Of a stretch of DNA of 35,315 nt, positions 23,234-31,277 are shown in pieces. The notes under the pieces are model-generated. The model had not been told where the DNA came from, ran no database searches, and saw nothing but the letters and a program-made list of their open reading frames with translations. Each line of letters opens with the position of its first letter. Position 1 is the first letter of the stretch. A program made the translations under genes and the position numbers. This DNA comes from JAWXUE01 sp044432925 (GTDB lineage Bacteria > Bacillota_I > Bacilli_A > Acholeplasmatales > Anaeroplasmataceae), in contig JAWXUE010000014.1 of the NCBI GenBank assembly GCA_044432925.1, positions 1 to 35,315 on the forward strand. Direction: 5' to 3'.

Positions 23234-24490
23234 TTACACTAATTCAAATCTATTAGATTTAGCATTAAATTGATAATCAAATATAAATGAATTATCATCA
23301 AAATATTCATTACCAACCCATCTCATTTTTAAATCAGTAAGATCGTATAGAGCACTCCAAATAGTTAAACCATTATTGTCATCTCCACCATCATACGTTC
23401 TTCTAGCTACACTTTTTAAAATATCAATACCAGAATCAAAATCCTCAACAATACCTTCAGTATTAGTTCCATTTGGATTAATTTTTTGTTCTAATGTTAA
23501 ATATCTATTATATCCGGGTGCATCTGTAGTGTAATTATCATAATATCCTGGAGTTAAAATAAAGTTTGTTGCATATTGAAAATCATTAGTCTCACAATTA
23601 CTTGGTCCATTAATATCATCATCATTTCTAACTACATTTAAAACTCTTGTACTACCATCATTATCAGTTAAGTCATTAGCATTAGGTGTAACCCATTCTA
23701 ATACCGCACTAGCACCAGTTGCATCAGCAATCATATAATGAAAAGATGTACCAGCACTATCATGTAAGTTAATTGATTTAGCAAAATCAATTGCTTCTTC
23801 AATTGTTGCACAATAATCTAACATATATCTTAACATAGTAGTCGAAGTATAATCATCTCTATCAGAAAAATTTTGATCTGTAGCAACAGTTTCATCACCT
23901 TGATAAGTCATTAATATCCCTACAGAAAGCCCTTTTTCATTTATACCATCTAAAGGTACATAAGCAGCTGCCATACAAATAATCTCATCCATAATACCAC
24001 TCATATAAGTACCATTACCTACTGATAAGAAACCTAAGTCAACACTACTTACAGAACTATATCTACCATTACCTGGATTTGTAGTTACTATCATTGAAGT
24101 ACTAGCACCAGGTCCAAAGTCATAACTTCTACCAAATAATCTATTTCCTTCTTCTGTTTCTACAGTAAATCCAGCACATCCGATTTCAGGAGCAGCTAAT
24201 TCAATATCAACTAATCCTTTTGTTATCTTCCCAACAATAAAATCAGATAAATCATTATCATTAGACATTCCACCTTGTTCAACGAAATCGTCAAAATAAT
24301 AATCACCATGTACAGTCATTTCATACACAGGACCAGCCTTATTTTCTACAACTTCATCAGAAACTAATTTGATTGAAGATACAGATCTTATTTCTCCATT
24401 CCATGCAACAAATATAGTTAATAATGGCACTACAAAAAACACCATCATTACTACACCAATAATTAAAAATACTTTTGTTATTTTTTTCAT
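23234..24490 (-). CDS. membrane-anchored choloylglycine hydrolase-like (linear amide C-N hydrolase) protein
   Basis: Ntn-type amidase of the bile-salt hydrolase/penicillin V acylase superfamily. 418 residues: membrane helix 7-29, about 75 residues of linker, then the catalytic domain beginning at Cys105 in IGCAGFTVET, with Arg121 and Asp124 in GRSYDF at the spacing of Cys2, Arg18 and Asp21 of bile-salt hydrolases, then LDGINEKGLSVGIL (180-193) and HYMIADATGASAVLEW. The residue equivalent to BSH Asn82 is a Leu (193), so the substrate may not be a bile salt. No other Ntn form has its nucleophile this far behind an anchor unless it is cut. GAGGTGA precedes the ATG. Own promoter and terminator. 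Confidence 0.82.
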   Translation of the reverse strand: MKKITKVFLIIGVVMMVFFVVPLLTIFVAWNGEIRSVSSIKLVSDEVVENKAGPVYEMTVHGDYYFDDFVEQGGMSNDNDLSDFIVGKITKGLVDIELAAPEIGCAGFTVETEEGNRLFGRSYDFGPGASTSMIVTTNPGNGRYSSVSSVDLGFLSVGNGTYMSGIMDEIICMAAAYVPLDGINEKGLSVGILMTYQGDETVATDQNFSDRDDYTSTTMLRYMLDYCATIEEAIDFAKSINLHDSAGTSFHYMIADATGASAVLEWVTPNANDLTDNDGSTRVLNVVRNDDDINGPSNCETNDFQYATNFILTPGYYDNYTTDAPGYNRYLTLEQKINPNGTNTEGIVEDFDSGIDILKSVARRTYDGGDDNNGLTIWSALYDLTDLKMRWVGNEYFDDNSFIFDYQFNAKSNRFELV

Positions 24491-24508
24491 TAAAATTCAC
24501 CTCAACGA

Positions 24509-24537
24509 ATTTTACCATTATATGTATTTAATGTCAA
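24509..24537 (-). promoter_or_regulatory. promoter of the choloylglycine-hydrolase-like gene
   Basis: TTGACA (24532-24537), 17-nt spacer, TAAAAT (24509-24514) preceded by TGG, on the minus strand. Confidence 0.7.
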
Positions 24538-24552
24538 TTACTTTGAGTTTCA

Positions 24553-24588
24553 AAATAAAAAATAAACTCCTAAAGAATAGGAGTTTAT
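24553..24588 (-). terminator. intrinsic terminator after the ABC permease
   Basis: Perfect 11-bp stem (24562-24572 with 24578-24588) containing ACTCCTA/TAGGAGT, 5-nt loop, then T-rich tail on the minus strand. Confidence 0.88.
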
Positions 24589-24594
24589 ATAAAT

Positions 24595-26100
24595 TTATTC
24601 AGATCTTAAAGCTGTTACAGGATCTTTTTTAGCGGCAATACTTGAAGGTACTAAACCAGCTATTAATGTAAGAATAACAGAAATCGATACTAATATAGCA
24701 GCAGCTATAGGGTTTAAACTAGAAATATTAGGTACTTCTAATAATGAGTATACAATAATATTGATTGGAATTGAAATAAGGTAAGTAAATGTAATTGCAA
24801 TCATACCTGCTGTAAATCCAATAAGGATTGTTTCAGCATTAAATACACGAGATATATCTTTCTTTCTTGCTCCAATACTTCTTAATACACCTATTTCTTT
24901 AGTTCTTTCAATTACTGATACATAAGTAATAATACCTATCATTACTGAAGATACAACTAATGAAATTGAGGTAAATGCAATTAATACATATGATACAGAT
25001 GCAATTACTGTATTCATAGAAGAAACCATCATTTCAATTGCATCTAAATATATAATTGTAGTTAAATCAGAAGTTTCACCGTCTTCTAAGTTATTTAGAA
25101 TGTCAGTAACTTCATTATTATATTCTGTAATATGATTTTTAATTACATTTTTAGATTCAAAGTCTTTTGGGAATACTTTGATAGTAGATGGATATGTTGT
25201 AGCACCTAAAGATTCAAGTGTTGTTGTTGCTACTGATGCCATAGTAAAAGAACCTGTACTAATATCAGGGATAAACTCATATCCATCAATTGTTGTTGTG
25301 TTATTTTCTATTAATTTCACTATATCACTTTTATCACTAAGTTCATTTTTAATTAATAATTCAGTTAATTCAGAAGTATATCCTATTGTTGAAGAAGCAC
25401 TTCCTGATGATGTATTTTCTTTAATACGCATAATACCAGAAATTTTAACTTCAATACCATTTTCATATTCTGTATCAGTAAATACTTTTTTTGCAGAATA
25501 TTTATCAAATAAAGTTGTAGTAGCAGGAATTTTCTCATAAGCAACTTGATTAGAAATAATTCTAAACTCATGACCTAATAAACTATCAAATGGTATTTTA
25601 CCATTCTCTACATCAGCAATACTTTCAATTAAACCTAATTCTAATAAGTAATAATCTATTACTGAATTATATTGATCAACAAATAATACTACTTCATTAG
25701 CAGATTGAGGGTAAGTTCCACATAATAAATCATATTGATCATCAATGAAATCTTTATTATCTACAAGTTCACTCCATAAATCAGTTGCTGGCATCATCAT
25801 TGCCATTTCATCAGCCATATTTGGGATAGAATAATTTTTCGTTGTAATTGCTTCATATTGATTATTCTTTTTTGTTGCAACATTCATATTTAATGTTGTT
25901 AACATTTGAACTGCATTAATATTGTTTGAAAAACTAGGTTGAGACAACTCTTCCATATGACTAATAAAATCAGGTGTGAAGTTATTATAATGCATTAATG
26001 TATCAACTACACCAGTCATATCCCCTAAAAGAACATCTTCAGTAGTTGGGAATTTATCACCTAAGTCGAAATTTAAATTAAACATACCATCAAAATTCAT
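24595..26100 (-). CDS. ABC transporter permease, MacB/FtsX family, N-terminus lost in the gap
   Basis: 501 visible residues up to the stop. The first 350 form a large external domain rich in Asp, Asn and Thr; then come three membrane segments (about 366-394, 424-453, 465-486) with the FtsX/MacB signatures VIERTKEIGVLRSIGARKKDI (397-416, coupling helix) and PSSIAAKKDPVTALRSE at the end. The Met directly after the gap is not a trustworthy start; the first membrane helix of such permeases is missing and must lie in the unsequenced part. It is probably one protein with the ATPase on the other side, as fused ATPase-permease exporters are common in gut Firmicutes, but this cannot be seen. Confidence 0.85.
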   Translation of the reverse strand: MNFDGMFNLNFDLGDKFPTTEDVLLGDMTGVVDTLMHYNNFTPDFISHMEELSQPSFSNNINAVQMLTTLNMNVATKKNNQYEAITTKNYSIPNMADEMAMMMPATDLWSELVDNKDFIDDQYDLLCGTYPQSANEVVLFVDQYNSVIDYYLLELGLIESIADVENGKIPFDSLLGHEFRIISNQVAYEKIPATTTLFDKYSAKKVFTDTEYENGIEVKISGIMRIKENTSSGSASSTIGYTSELTELLIKNELSDKSDIVKLIENNTTTIDGYEFIPDISTGSFTMASVATTTLESLGATTYPSTIKVFPKDFESKNVIKNHITEYNNEVTDILNNLEDGETSDLTTIIYLDAIEMMVSSMNTVIASVSYVLIAFTSISLVVSSVMIGIITYVSVIERTKEIGVLRSIGARKKDISRVFNAETILIGFTAGMIAITFTYLISIPINIIVYSLLEVPNISSLNPIAAAILVSISVILTLIAGLVPSSIAAKKDPVTALRSE

Positions 26101-26200
26101 NNNNNNNNNNNNNNNNNNNNNNNNNNNNNNNNNNNNNNNNNNNNNNNNNNNNNNNNNNNNNNNNNNNNNNNNNNNNNNNNNNNNNNNNNNNNNNNNNNNN
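26101..26200. other. assembly gap (100 N)
   Basis: Exactly 100 N, the usual placeholder for a gap of unknown size. The apparent continuous reading frame across it is accidental. At least the rest of an ABC ATPase (Q-loop to Walker B and H-loop, over 100 residues) and the first permease helix are hidden. Confidence 0.98.
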
Positions 26201-26526
26201 CCTAAAATAGTTAAATGTGGAATTAAGTTATAACTTTGGAAAACAAATCCAATAGAGTTATTTCTATAAGCATCCCAATCTCCATCTGAAAAGTTTTTAG
26301 TTGAAGTACCATTTATTACTAAATCTCCTTCTGAATATTTATCTAATCCCCCGATTAGATTTAACATTGTTGTTTTACCACAACCAGATGGACCTAAGAT
26401 AGAAACGAATTCATTTGTTCTAAATTCTAAATTAATACCTTTTAATGCCCAAATATCTTGATCAGCAACAACATATTTCTTTTTAATATCAATGATTTTT
26501 AACATCGAAGTTTCTTGTTTTGACAT
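26201..26526 (-). CDS. ABC transporter ATP-binding domain, partial (LolD/MacB class)
   Basis: 108 residues before the gap. Seen: the N-terminal strand MLKIIDIKKKYVV, Walker A GPSGCGKTT (45-53), and Q-loop GFVFQSYNLIP (93-103), which is the form typical of the MacB/LolD group. Signature motif, Walker B and H-loop are lost in the gap. AAAGGAG lies 8 nt before the ATG. Located after the kinase gene with its own promoter. Probably drives export or mechanical work on envelope substrates with the permease that follows. Confidence 0.88.
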
Positions 26527-26564
26527 ATAATTTTCTCCTTTTATAAAAAATTCATAACGTAATA

Positions 26565-26593
26565 ATTATATATATAAATACATTAAATTACAA
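26565..26593 (-). promoter_or_regulatory. promoter of the ABC transporter
   Basis: TTGTAA (26588-26593), 17-nt spacer, TATAAT (26565-26570) on the minus strand, in the 79-nt space after the kinase gene. Confidence 0.55.
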
Positions 26594-26605
26594 TATATTT
26601 CACAA

Positions 26606-27637
26606 TTAAATCACTACTTTGAATTTACTTCCTTTATTTAATTCACTTTCTACTTCAATAGTTCCTTCATGTAAATTAATCACTTTATGAACTATCGATA
26701 AACCTAACCCATTACCTATTGTACTGTGCGATTCATCTGTTTGATAAAATCTATCAAATATTTTATCTACTTTAGATTGGTCGATACCTATTCCACTATC
26801 TTCAATAATAAAAGTAATTTTTTCATTACTTAATAAAGATATTTTAATTTCACTAAATTTATTCGAATATTTTATTGCATTACTAATTAAGTTACTTAAT
26901 GCATGAAACATTAGTTCTTTATCCCCAATAAAAGTTACTTCATCTAAATTTATATCCAATTCTATATTTTTATCTTCCCATTGTTTTTGAAATAAAATAA
27001 TTATATCTCTAATTTGTACATCTAATTGATAACTTATTTTTTTAATTGTTTTATTTTCAATTTCAGATAATCTAAGTAATTCATTAGATAAATTATTTAA
27101 TCTAACAGATTGCTTAATAATGTTATCAGCGTATTCTATTACTTGTTCTTTACTTAATTCACAAGTAGATAGCATTTCAGCATAACCTTGTATCGCAGTT
27201 AGTGGTGTTTTATATTCATGTGATAAATTTGAAACGAAATCTTTATGCAAATATTCATTTTTAGATAGTTGATCAACCATTATATTAAAGTTATCAACTA
27301 AATCAGATAACTCATCATTTCTTGTTTTAAAACTTTTTGCTTTAATATTAAAATTACCTTTTGATACTTCTTTAGAACACTCTGATAATTCTACAATTGG
27401 TTGTAATACATACTTAGTAGCAATAAATACAAATATTGTACCTACTAAGAAAAATAGACTTCCCATTCGTATAGCAAAGAATGTTGCTAATTTTTCTGCT
27501 TGAGCAATTTCTATATTAGGAAATTCCTTTTCTATATCTAAAAATAAAGCACTTATAACAGTTATAATACTAGATACTAATAAAATAAGTAAATATAACA
27601 TATATTGTTTAACAAATAATTTTCTTAATAATTTCAT
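26606..27637 (-). CDS. sensor histidine kinase
   Basis: 343 residues: membrane helix (about 14-34), short external loop (about 35-54), second helix (55-77), HAMP (about 78-125), HisKA with phospho-His140 in NLSHEYKTPLTAIQGY, and HATPase with NLISNAIKYS, DSGIGID and GNGLGLSIV. The external loop of roughly 20 residues is too small for a ligand pocket, as in kinases that sense through the membrane or a partner transporter. The ATG overlaps the regulator's TGA by 4 nt, with AAAGGAG upstream. The ABC exporter follows, which suggests a peptide- or envelope-stress module. Confidence 0.92.
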   Translation of the reverse strand: MKLLRKLFVKQYMLYLLILLVSSIITVISALFLDIEKEFPNIEIAQAEKLATFFAIRMGSLFFLVGTIFVFIATKYVLQPIVELSECSKEVSKGNFNIKAKSFKTRNDELSDLVDNFNIMVDQLSKNEYLHKDFVSNLSHEYKTPLTAIQGYAEMLSTCELSKEQVIEYADNIIKQSVRLNNLSNELLRLSEIENKTIKKISYQLDVQIRDIIILFQKQWEDKNIELDINLDEVTFIGDKELMFHALSNLISNAIKYSNKFSEIKISLLSNEKITFIIEDSGIGIDQSKVDKIFDRFYQTDESHSTIGNGLGLSIVHKVINLHEGTIEVESELNKGSKFKVVI

Positions 27638-28302
27638 TTCAATACTCCTTTATATCCTAGTCCTTTAACAGCTACTATTTCGAAGTCTTGTGATTTTATT
27701 TTATCTCTTATTTTACTAATATGTACTTTTATAGTTGTATCATATGAATTAGAATTATAACCCCATATATCATCCATTAATATTTCTTTAGTAAAAATCT
27801 TATTTGGATTAGATAAAAATTTATATAATAATTCAAACTCTTTTTTTGTTACATCTATTTTTTCAGTATTAACAGAAACACTATATTCATCTTTATTTAA
27901 AATTGTATTTTTTATAGTAAGAATATTACTTGAATAAACTATTACTCTTTTTAATAAAGAATTTACTCTTAAAAGTAATTCTCTTAAAATTAAAGGTTTA
28001 ACCATATAATCATCAGCACCACTTATAAAACCATGTTCTTTATCTTGAATAGTTTCTTTAGCTGTTATCATTAAAATAGGAAAATTATAATTACTATCTC
28101 TTAACTCTTTAGTAAATGAAAATCCATCTTTTTGTGGTAACATCACATCTGTTATTAATAAATCTATTTTATTCTTTTTTATAATATCTATTGCCTCTAA
28201 ATACTCCCTAGCAGCAAAAGTATTAAAACCATTATTTTTTAAATAATCAGTTATTACTTTCCTAATGTCTAAGTCATCTTCTAACACTAAAATATTAATC
28301 AT
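27634..28302 (-). CDS. OmpR/PhoB-family response regulator
   Basis: 222 residues. Receiver domain with acidic pair Glu8-Asp9-Asp10, phosphoacceptor Asp52 (LLITDVMLPQKDGF), Thr80 and Lys102 (YMVKPL); C-terminal winged helix with DDIWGYNSNSYDTTIKVHISKIRDKI, the OmpR-type recognition helix region. It partners with the overlapping kinase. GAGGTGGAG precedes the ATG. Direct repeats in its own promoter suggest autoregulation. Confidence 0.93.
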   Translation of the reverse strand: MINILVLEDDLDIRKVITDYLKNNGFNTFAAREYLEAIDIIKKNKIDLLITDVMLPQKDGFSFTKELRDSNYNFPILMITAKETIQDKEHGFISGADDYMVKPLILRELLLRVNSLLKRVIVYSSNILTIKNTILNKDEYSVSVNTEKIDVTKKEFELLYKFLSNPNKIFTKEILMDDIWGYNSNSYDTTIKVHISKIRDKIKSQDFEIVAVKGLGYKGVLK

Positions 28303-28356
28303 TACTCCACCTCTTTTTACAAGATTTTACTACACCCTCCTTACACTAACAAAACT

Positions 28357-28362
28357 ATTATA
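28357..28362 (-). promoter_or_regulatory. -10 of the two-component operon
   Basis: TATAAT on the minus strand; no good -35 at 16-18 nt, which fits a promoter needing an activator. Confidence 0.45.
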
Positions 28363-28371
28363 TAATAGCAA

Positions 28372-28388
28372 AGTTAATTAAAGGTTAA
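28372..28388 (-). promoter_or_regulatory. candidate response-regulator binding repeats
   Basis: Minus-strand direct repeats TTAACC (28383-28388) and TTAACT (28372-28377), spaced 11 nt start to start, one helical turn, 9 nt upstream of the -10. OmpR-family regulators such as Gram-positive PhoP bind such 11-nt direct repeats. Confidence 0.4.
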
Positions 28389-28392
28389 CTTT

Positions 28393-28425
28393 TAAAAAAA
28401 TATATCCTCATTAAGAAGATATATT
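28393..28425 (-). terminator. intrinsic terminator after the YaiI/YqxD gene
   Basis: 8-bp stem AATATATC/GATATATT (28399-28406 with 28418-28425), extended by two pairs past a mismatch, then seven T on the minus strand. It overlaps the stop codon of the gene. Confidence 0.65.
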
Positions 28426-28860
28426 ACTTTGTACTTTTTTAATTAAATTTGTAAAAGAATCTGCAAAAGATACATTTTGATCTTCTGTTCTTTTTTTAGG
28501 ACCTTTCAAGTGAACTTTATGTTTTCTCATTTTTTGATTGAAAGCTCTACTTTCTAATAAAGTCATTATATTTCTATCATCATAAATCATACCATTTTGA
28601 TTAATGACATTTCCTTCTTTAGATAATACCATAGTTGCTAACCCGTAATCTTGAGTAATAACAATATCATTTTTATTCGTCAAAGCAACTATTTTATAAT
28701 CAGCTGCATCTGCACCACCATCAACATATATAACATTAAATTCTTCTTTGAACTGATGAGATACATCGCAAACTAATACATACTCTGTTTGTAATTCATT
28801 ACATATTTTTACTGCAACTCTCCAAACAGGACAAGCATCAGCATCAATTAGTACTTTCAA
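28411..28860 (-). CDS. YaiI/YqxD family protein (UPF0178, DUF188)
   Basis: Small cytosolic protein of a conserved PIN-like family without settled function. 149 residues from the chosen TTG. Seen: KVLIDADACPV at the start, YVDGGADAADYKIV, NDIVITQDYGLATMVL, NGMIYDDRNI, and the tail GPKKRTEDQNVSFADSFTNLI. All match the family order. The preferred start is TTG at 28860, as family members begin MKxxxDADACP and GAGGG lies 8 nt upstream; a GTG at 28869 would sit on the Shine-Dalgarno. It overlaps the permease end by 17 nt (26 from the GTG). Confidence 0.9.
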   Translation of the reverse strand: MKVLIDADACPVWRVAVKICNELQTEYVLVCDVSHQFKEEFNVIYVDGGADAADYKIVALTNKNDIVITQDYGLATMVLSKEGNVINQNGMIYDDRNIMTLLESRAFNQKMRKHKVHLKGPKKRTEDQNVSFADSFTNLIKKVQSNISS

Positions 28861-30199
28861 CAACTTCACCCTCTTTATAAAACTTCATCCCTACTACTAA
28901 AATAATTATTGCTATTATCAAGAATAATAAACAACCAAATCCATGTGCTAACACTCCAGCAACAATCATTAATCCTGAAGCGCAAATTGCAAGAATTGGC
29001 ACAACAAAGCGATTAACTTTATTTAAGTCGCTTCTATTTTTAATCATATTAATATACATAGGTACATATAAAACGTAAACAAACACACAAACTAACTCTG
29101 AAATATCCATAGCAAAAAACAACTCATTTTCCATAACATAATAAACCATTACTAACCAAATAATTAACCACACTAATGCTAGTACAAAACCCATTATTAC
29201 TGAATAAGTATTCATTCCAAATTTATTTATTGTTTTAAATAATTCTGGATTAGGTCCATTGTTTTTATCTGCTATTGCTTTAAAACTTCTTGTTGTACCT
29301 ATTGCTAATCCATTTAATGTACCTACACATGATATTATAACAAATACATAAAGTATACTACCAAATACTTGATTCCCCAACAATTTAGAAAATGCTGCTA
29401 AAATTTGAGAATCACCATTTTGTACAAAATCACTATTAGGATAAGTCCCAGCTAAACCAATAAAATAAGTCATATAAATAACTAATACTAATATCGTACC
29501 TATTATTAAAGCTTTAGGTAAATCTCTTTTAGGATTTTTTAATTCTTTTGAAATACTTGTAGCACAAATCCAACCTTCATAAGCAAAACAAGTTGCACAT
29601 AATGCTTTCATAAATCCAGAAGAATTACTAAAAAGTGGACTACTTGTAAAGTTTTGAATTAAAGTTCCATCATAATGAAATATCCCAAAGATTATTCCAC
29701 CAATAGCCATAATTATTAAAGGTACTACTTTTACTGATGCTGTTGTTACTTGAAAGTATCCAGCAACCTTTGGCGCAAAAGTATTCATTGAATAAATTGA
29801 TATAACATAAACAAAAGATAATATTATAGTTACTAATGAACTATCAATACCTAGTAATATACAAGTGAAGTTCCCACAAACCCAACCTAGAATACCACAT
29901 AATAATGGATAATAAATAACTCCCATATACCAAGAAACTATATATGAATGTTTCCTTCCAACACTTTCTTCTGCCATACCTACTAAATCACTATCGTTAC
30001 TTTTAGAAGCTATTAAAGAAAATGCATATGCACTAACTATCATTACTGCTCCACCAAGTAACCAAGCAAGTAAACTTAACCCTAAATTTCCTGATGTTGC
30101 TTTTAAAATACTAGAAGCTTTAAAAAATACACCAGAACCGACTACTATTCCGACTACCATCGCTATAGCAGTAAATAAATTATACTTTTTATTTTCGAT
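28844..30199 (-). CDS. APC-superfamily amino acid permease with likely non-AUG start
   Basis: Twelve-helix amino acid transporter, about 451 residues. Seen: AIAMVVGIVVGSGVFFKASSI in helix 1 (unwound GSG substrate loop), CFAYEGWICATSISKELKNPKRDLPKAL in the helix 6 region, and GTLNGLAIGTTRSFKAIA near helix 8. The first ATG (30160) lies inside helix 1 and has no Shine-Dalgarno. Between it and the upstream stop (TAA at 30224-30226) there is no ATG, GTG or TTG. AGGAGG (30207-30212) lies 7 nt before an ATC at 30199 and 4 nt before an ATT at 30202; from the ATC the protein reads IENKKYNLFTAIAMVVG, a normal APC N-terminus. The substrate is unknown. Confidence 0.87.
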   Translation of the reverse strand: MENKKYNLFTAIAMVVGIVVGSGVFFKASSILKATSGNLGLSLLAWLLGGAVMIVSAYAFSLIASKSNDSDLVGMAEESVGRKHSYIVSWYMGVIYYPLLCGILGWVCGNFTCILLGIDSSLVTIILSFVYVISIYSMNTFAPKVAGYFQVTTASVKVVPLIIMAIGGIIFGIFHYDGTLIQNFTSSPLFSNSSGFMKALCATCFAYEGWICATSISKELKNPKRDLPKALIIGTILVLVIYMTYFIGLAGTYPNSDFVQNGDSQILAAFSKLLGNQVFGSILYVFVIISCVGTLNGLAIGTTRSFKAIADKNNGPNPELFKTINKFGMNTYSVIMGFVLALVWLIIWLVMVYYVMENELFFAMDISELVCVFVYVLYVPMYINMIKNRSDLNKVNRFVVPILAICASGLMIVAGVLAHGFGCLLFLIIAIIILVVGMKFYKEGEVVESTN

Positions 30200-30226
30200 A
30201 ATACCACCTCCTAATACGTTCTTTTA

Positions 30227-30254
30227 ATTATATCATTTAATCGTTTTAATTCAA
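30227..30254 (-). promoter_or_regulatory. promoter of the APC permease
   Basis: TTGAAT (30249-30254), 16-nt spacer, TATAAT (30227-30232) with upstream TG (extended -10), minus strand. Confidence 0.6.
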
Positions 30255-30287
30255 TAAAAAAACGACTAAATTTTCATTTAATCGTTT
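30254..30287 (-). terminator. intrinsic terminator after dut
   Basis: 12-bp stem (30260-30271 with 30276-30287, one G-U pair on the minus strand), stable GAAA tetraloop, then a run of seven T. Closes the nrdD-nrdG-dut unit. Confidence 0.9.
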
Positions 30288-30294
30288 CAATAAA

Positions 30295-30783
30295 TTATTT
30301 AGTTGTACTACCAAAACCACCATTACGTGAATCAGTAACATCATCATCTGTTGTTATACCATATTCAATGAAAATACCCTGCATAAATCCAGTACCTTCT
30401 TTAATAATTAAATCTAATCCTTCATTAGTATCATTCGTTATTTTAGCAAAAATATGACCTTCATTATCAGAATTATAATAATCACTATCAATTATACCTA
30501 CTGTATTATTTAATTGTAATCTAAATTTAAATCCAAGACCACTTCTAGGATATAATTTTAACACATAATTTTCATCAATTCTTGCTCTTATACCAGTTGG
30601 TATTTTAATTGTTTCATTTGGTTTTAATGTAATATCGAAAGGTGCATAAAAGTCATACCCAGCAGAACCAGTTGTAGCTCTTTTAGGTTTTTTTATATTT
30701 TCATACATTTGTTTTACATCTTTATCAAATGCACTACTAAACTGTTCATAAGAAACTTTTTCAAATGTTGCTACTTTTTTCAT
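30295..30783 (-). CDS. dut: dUTP diphosphatase
   Basis: Trimeric dUTPase; hydrolyses dUTP to dUMP and keeps uracil out of DNA. 162 residues. The five family motifs occur in order: AGYDFYAP (41-48), PRSGLG, GIIDSDYYN with the catalytic Asp, GFMQGIFIEYG, and the C-terminal arm RNGGFGSTTK. About 30 residues precede motif 1, longer than in minimal dUTPases. AGGAG in the nrdG tail precedes the ATG, 2 nt after the nrdG stop. Co-transcription with the anaerobic reductase makes sense, since both set the dNTP pool. Confidence 0.93.
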   Translation of the reverse strand: MKKVATFEKVSYEQFSSAFDKDVKQMYENIKKPKRATTGSAGYDFYAPFDITLKPNETIKIPTGIRARIDENYVLKLYPRSGLGFKFRLQLNNTVGIIDSDYYNSDNEGHIFAKITNDTNEGLDLIIKEGTGFMQGIFIEYGITTDDDVTDSRNGGFGSTTK

Positions 30784-30785
30784 AA

Positions 30786-31277
30786 TTATTCTCCTAGTAA
30801 TATAATATTATTTTGTTTTAAACTCTTTTTAACATCAATAACCCTTTGGTTAGTACTACCAACCCATTTAAGTTTATTACTTCTTTTATTTATATCAAAT
30901 TTAGAATCACATATTACATCTAAATATTTGATAATTTCTAAATCTTTAATTACTTCATAAGTAAAACCTGTATATAACCAAATAGTTTTAGTAGGAAATA
31001 ATTCTTTGATTTCTTTACTTAATAAAGTTAACTCTTCTCTATTATTAGGGTGAAGAGGATCTCCACCTGTTAATGTAATACCATCAATATAATCAGTTTT
31101 TAATTTGTTAAAAATTTCTTCTTTAGCTTCTTCATCAAAAAGAATACCTGAATTTATATCATGTGTAGTAGGATTATGACATCCTAAACAATTGTGAATA
31201 CAACCACTAACCCATAAACAAACTCTTAACCCTTTTCCATTAAGCATATCATCATGAGTTATATTGTGATATTTCAT
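30786..31277 (-). CDS. nrdG: anaerobic ribonucleotide reductase activating protein
   Basis: Radical SAM activase that makes the glycyl radical on NrdD. 163 residues. The cluster motif CxxxCxxC is Cys26, Cys30, Cys33 in SGCIHNCLGCHNP; TLTGGDPLHPNNREEL (about 69-83) holds the SAM-binding GGDP; IWLYTGFTYE follows. The start overlaps the nrdD stop by 1 nt (TAATG), so the two are tightly coupled. Confidence 0.95.
   Translation of the reverse strand: MKYHNITHDDMLNGKGLRVCLWVSGCIHNCLGCHNPTTHDINSGILFDEEAKEEIFNKLKTDYIDGITLTGGDPLHPNNREELTLLSKEIKELFPTKTIWLYTGFTYEVIKDLEIIKYLDVICDSKFDINKRSNKLKWVGSTNQRVIDVKKSLKQNNIILLGE

Noticed and set aside
24595..26526. A single 643-residue ABC protein read through the N run
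   Set aside because: The frame passes through 100 unknown bases, a placeholder length. I report two partial domains and a gap instead.
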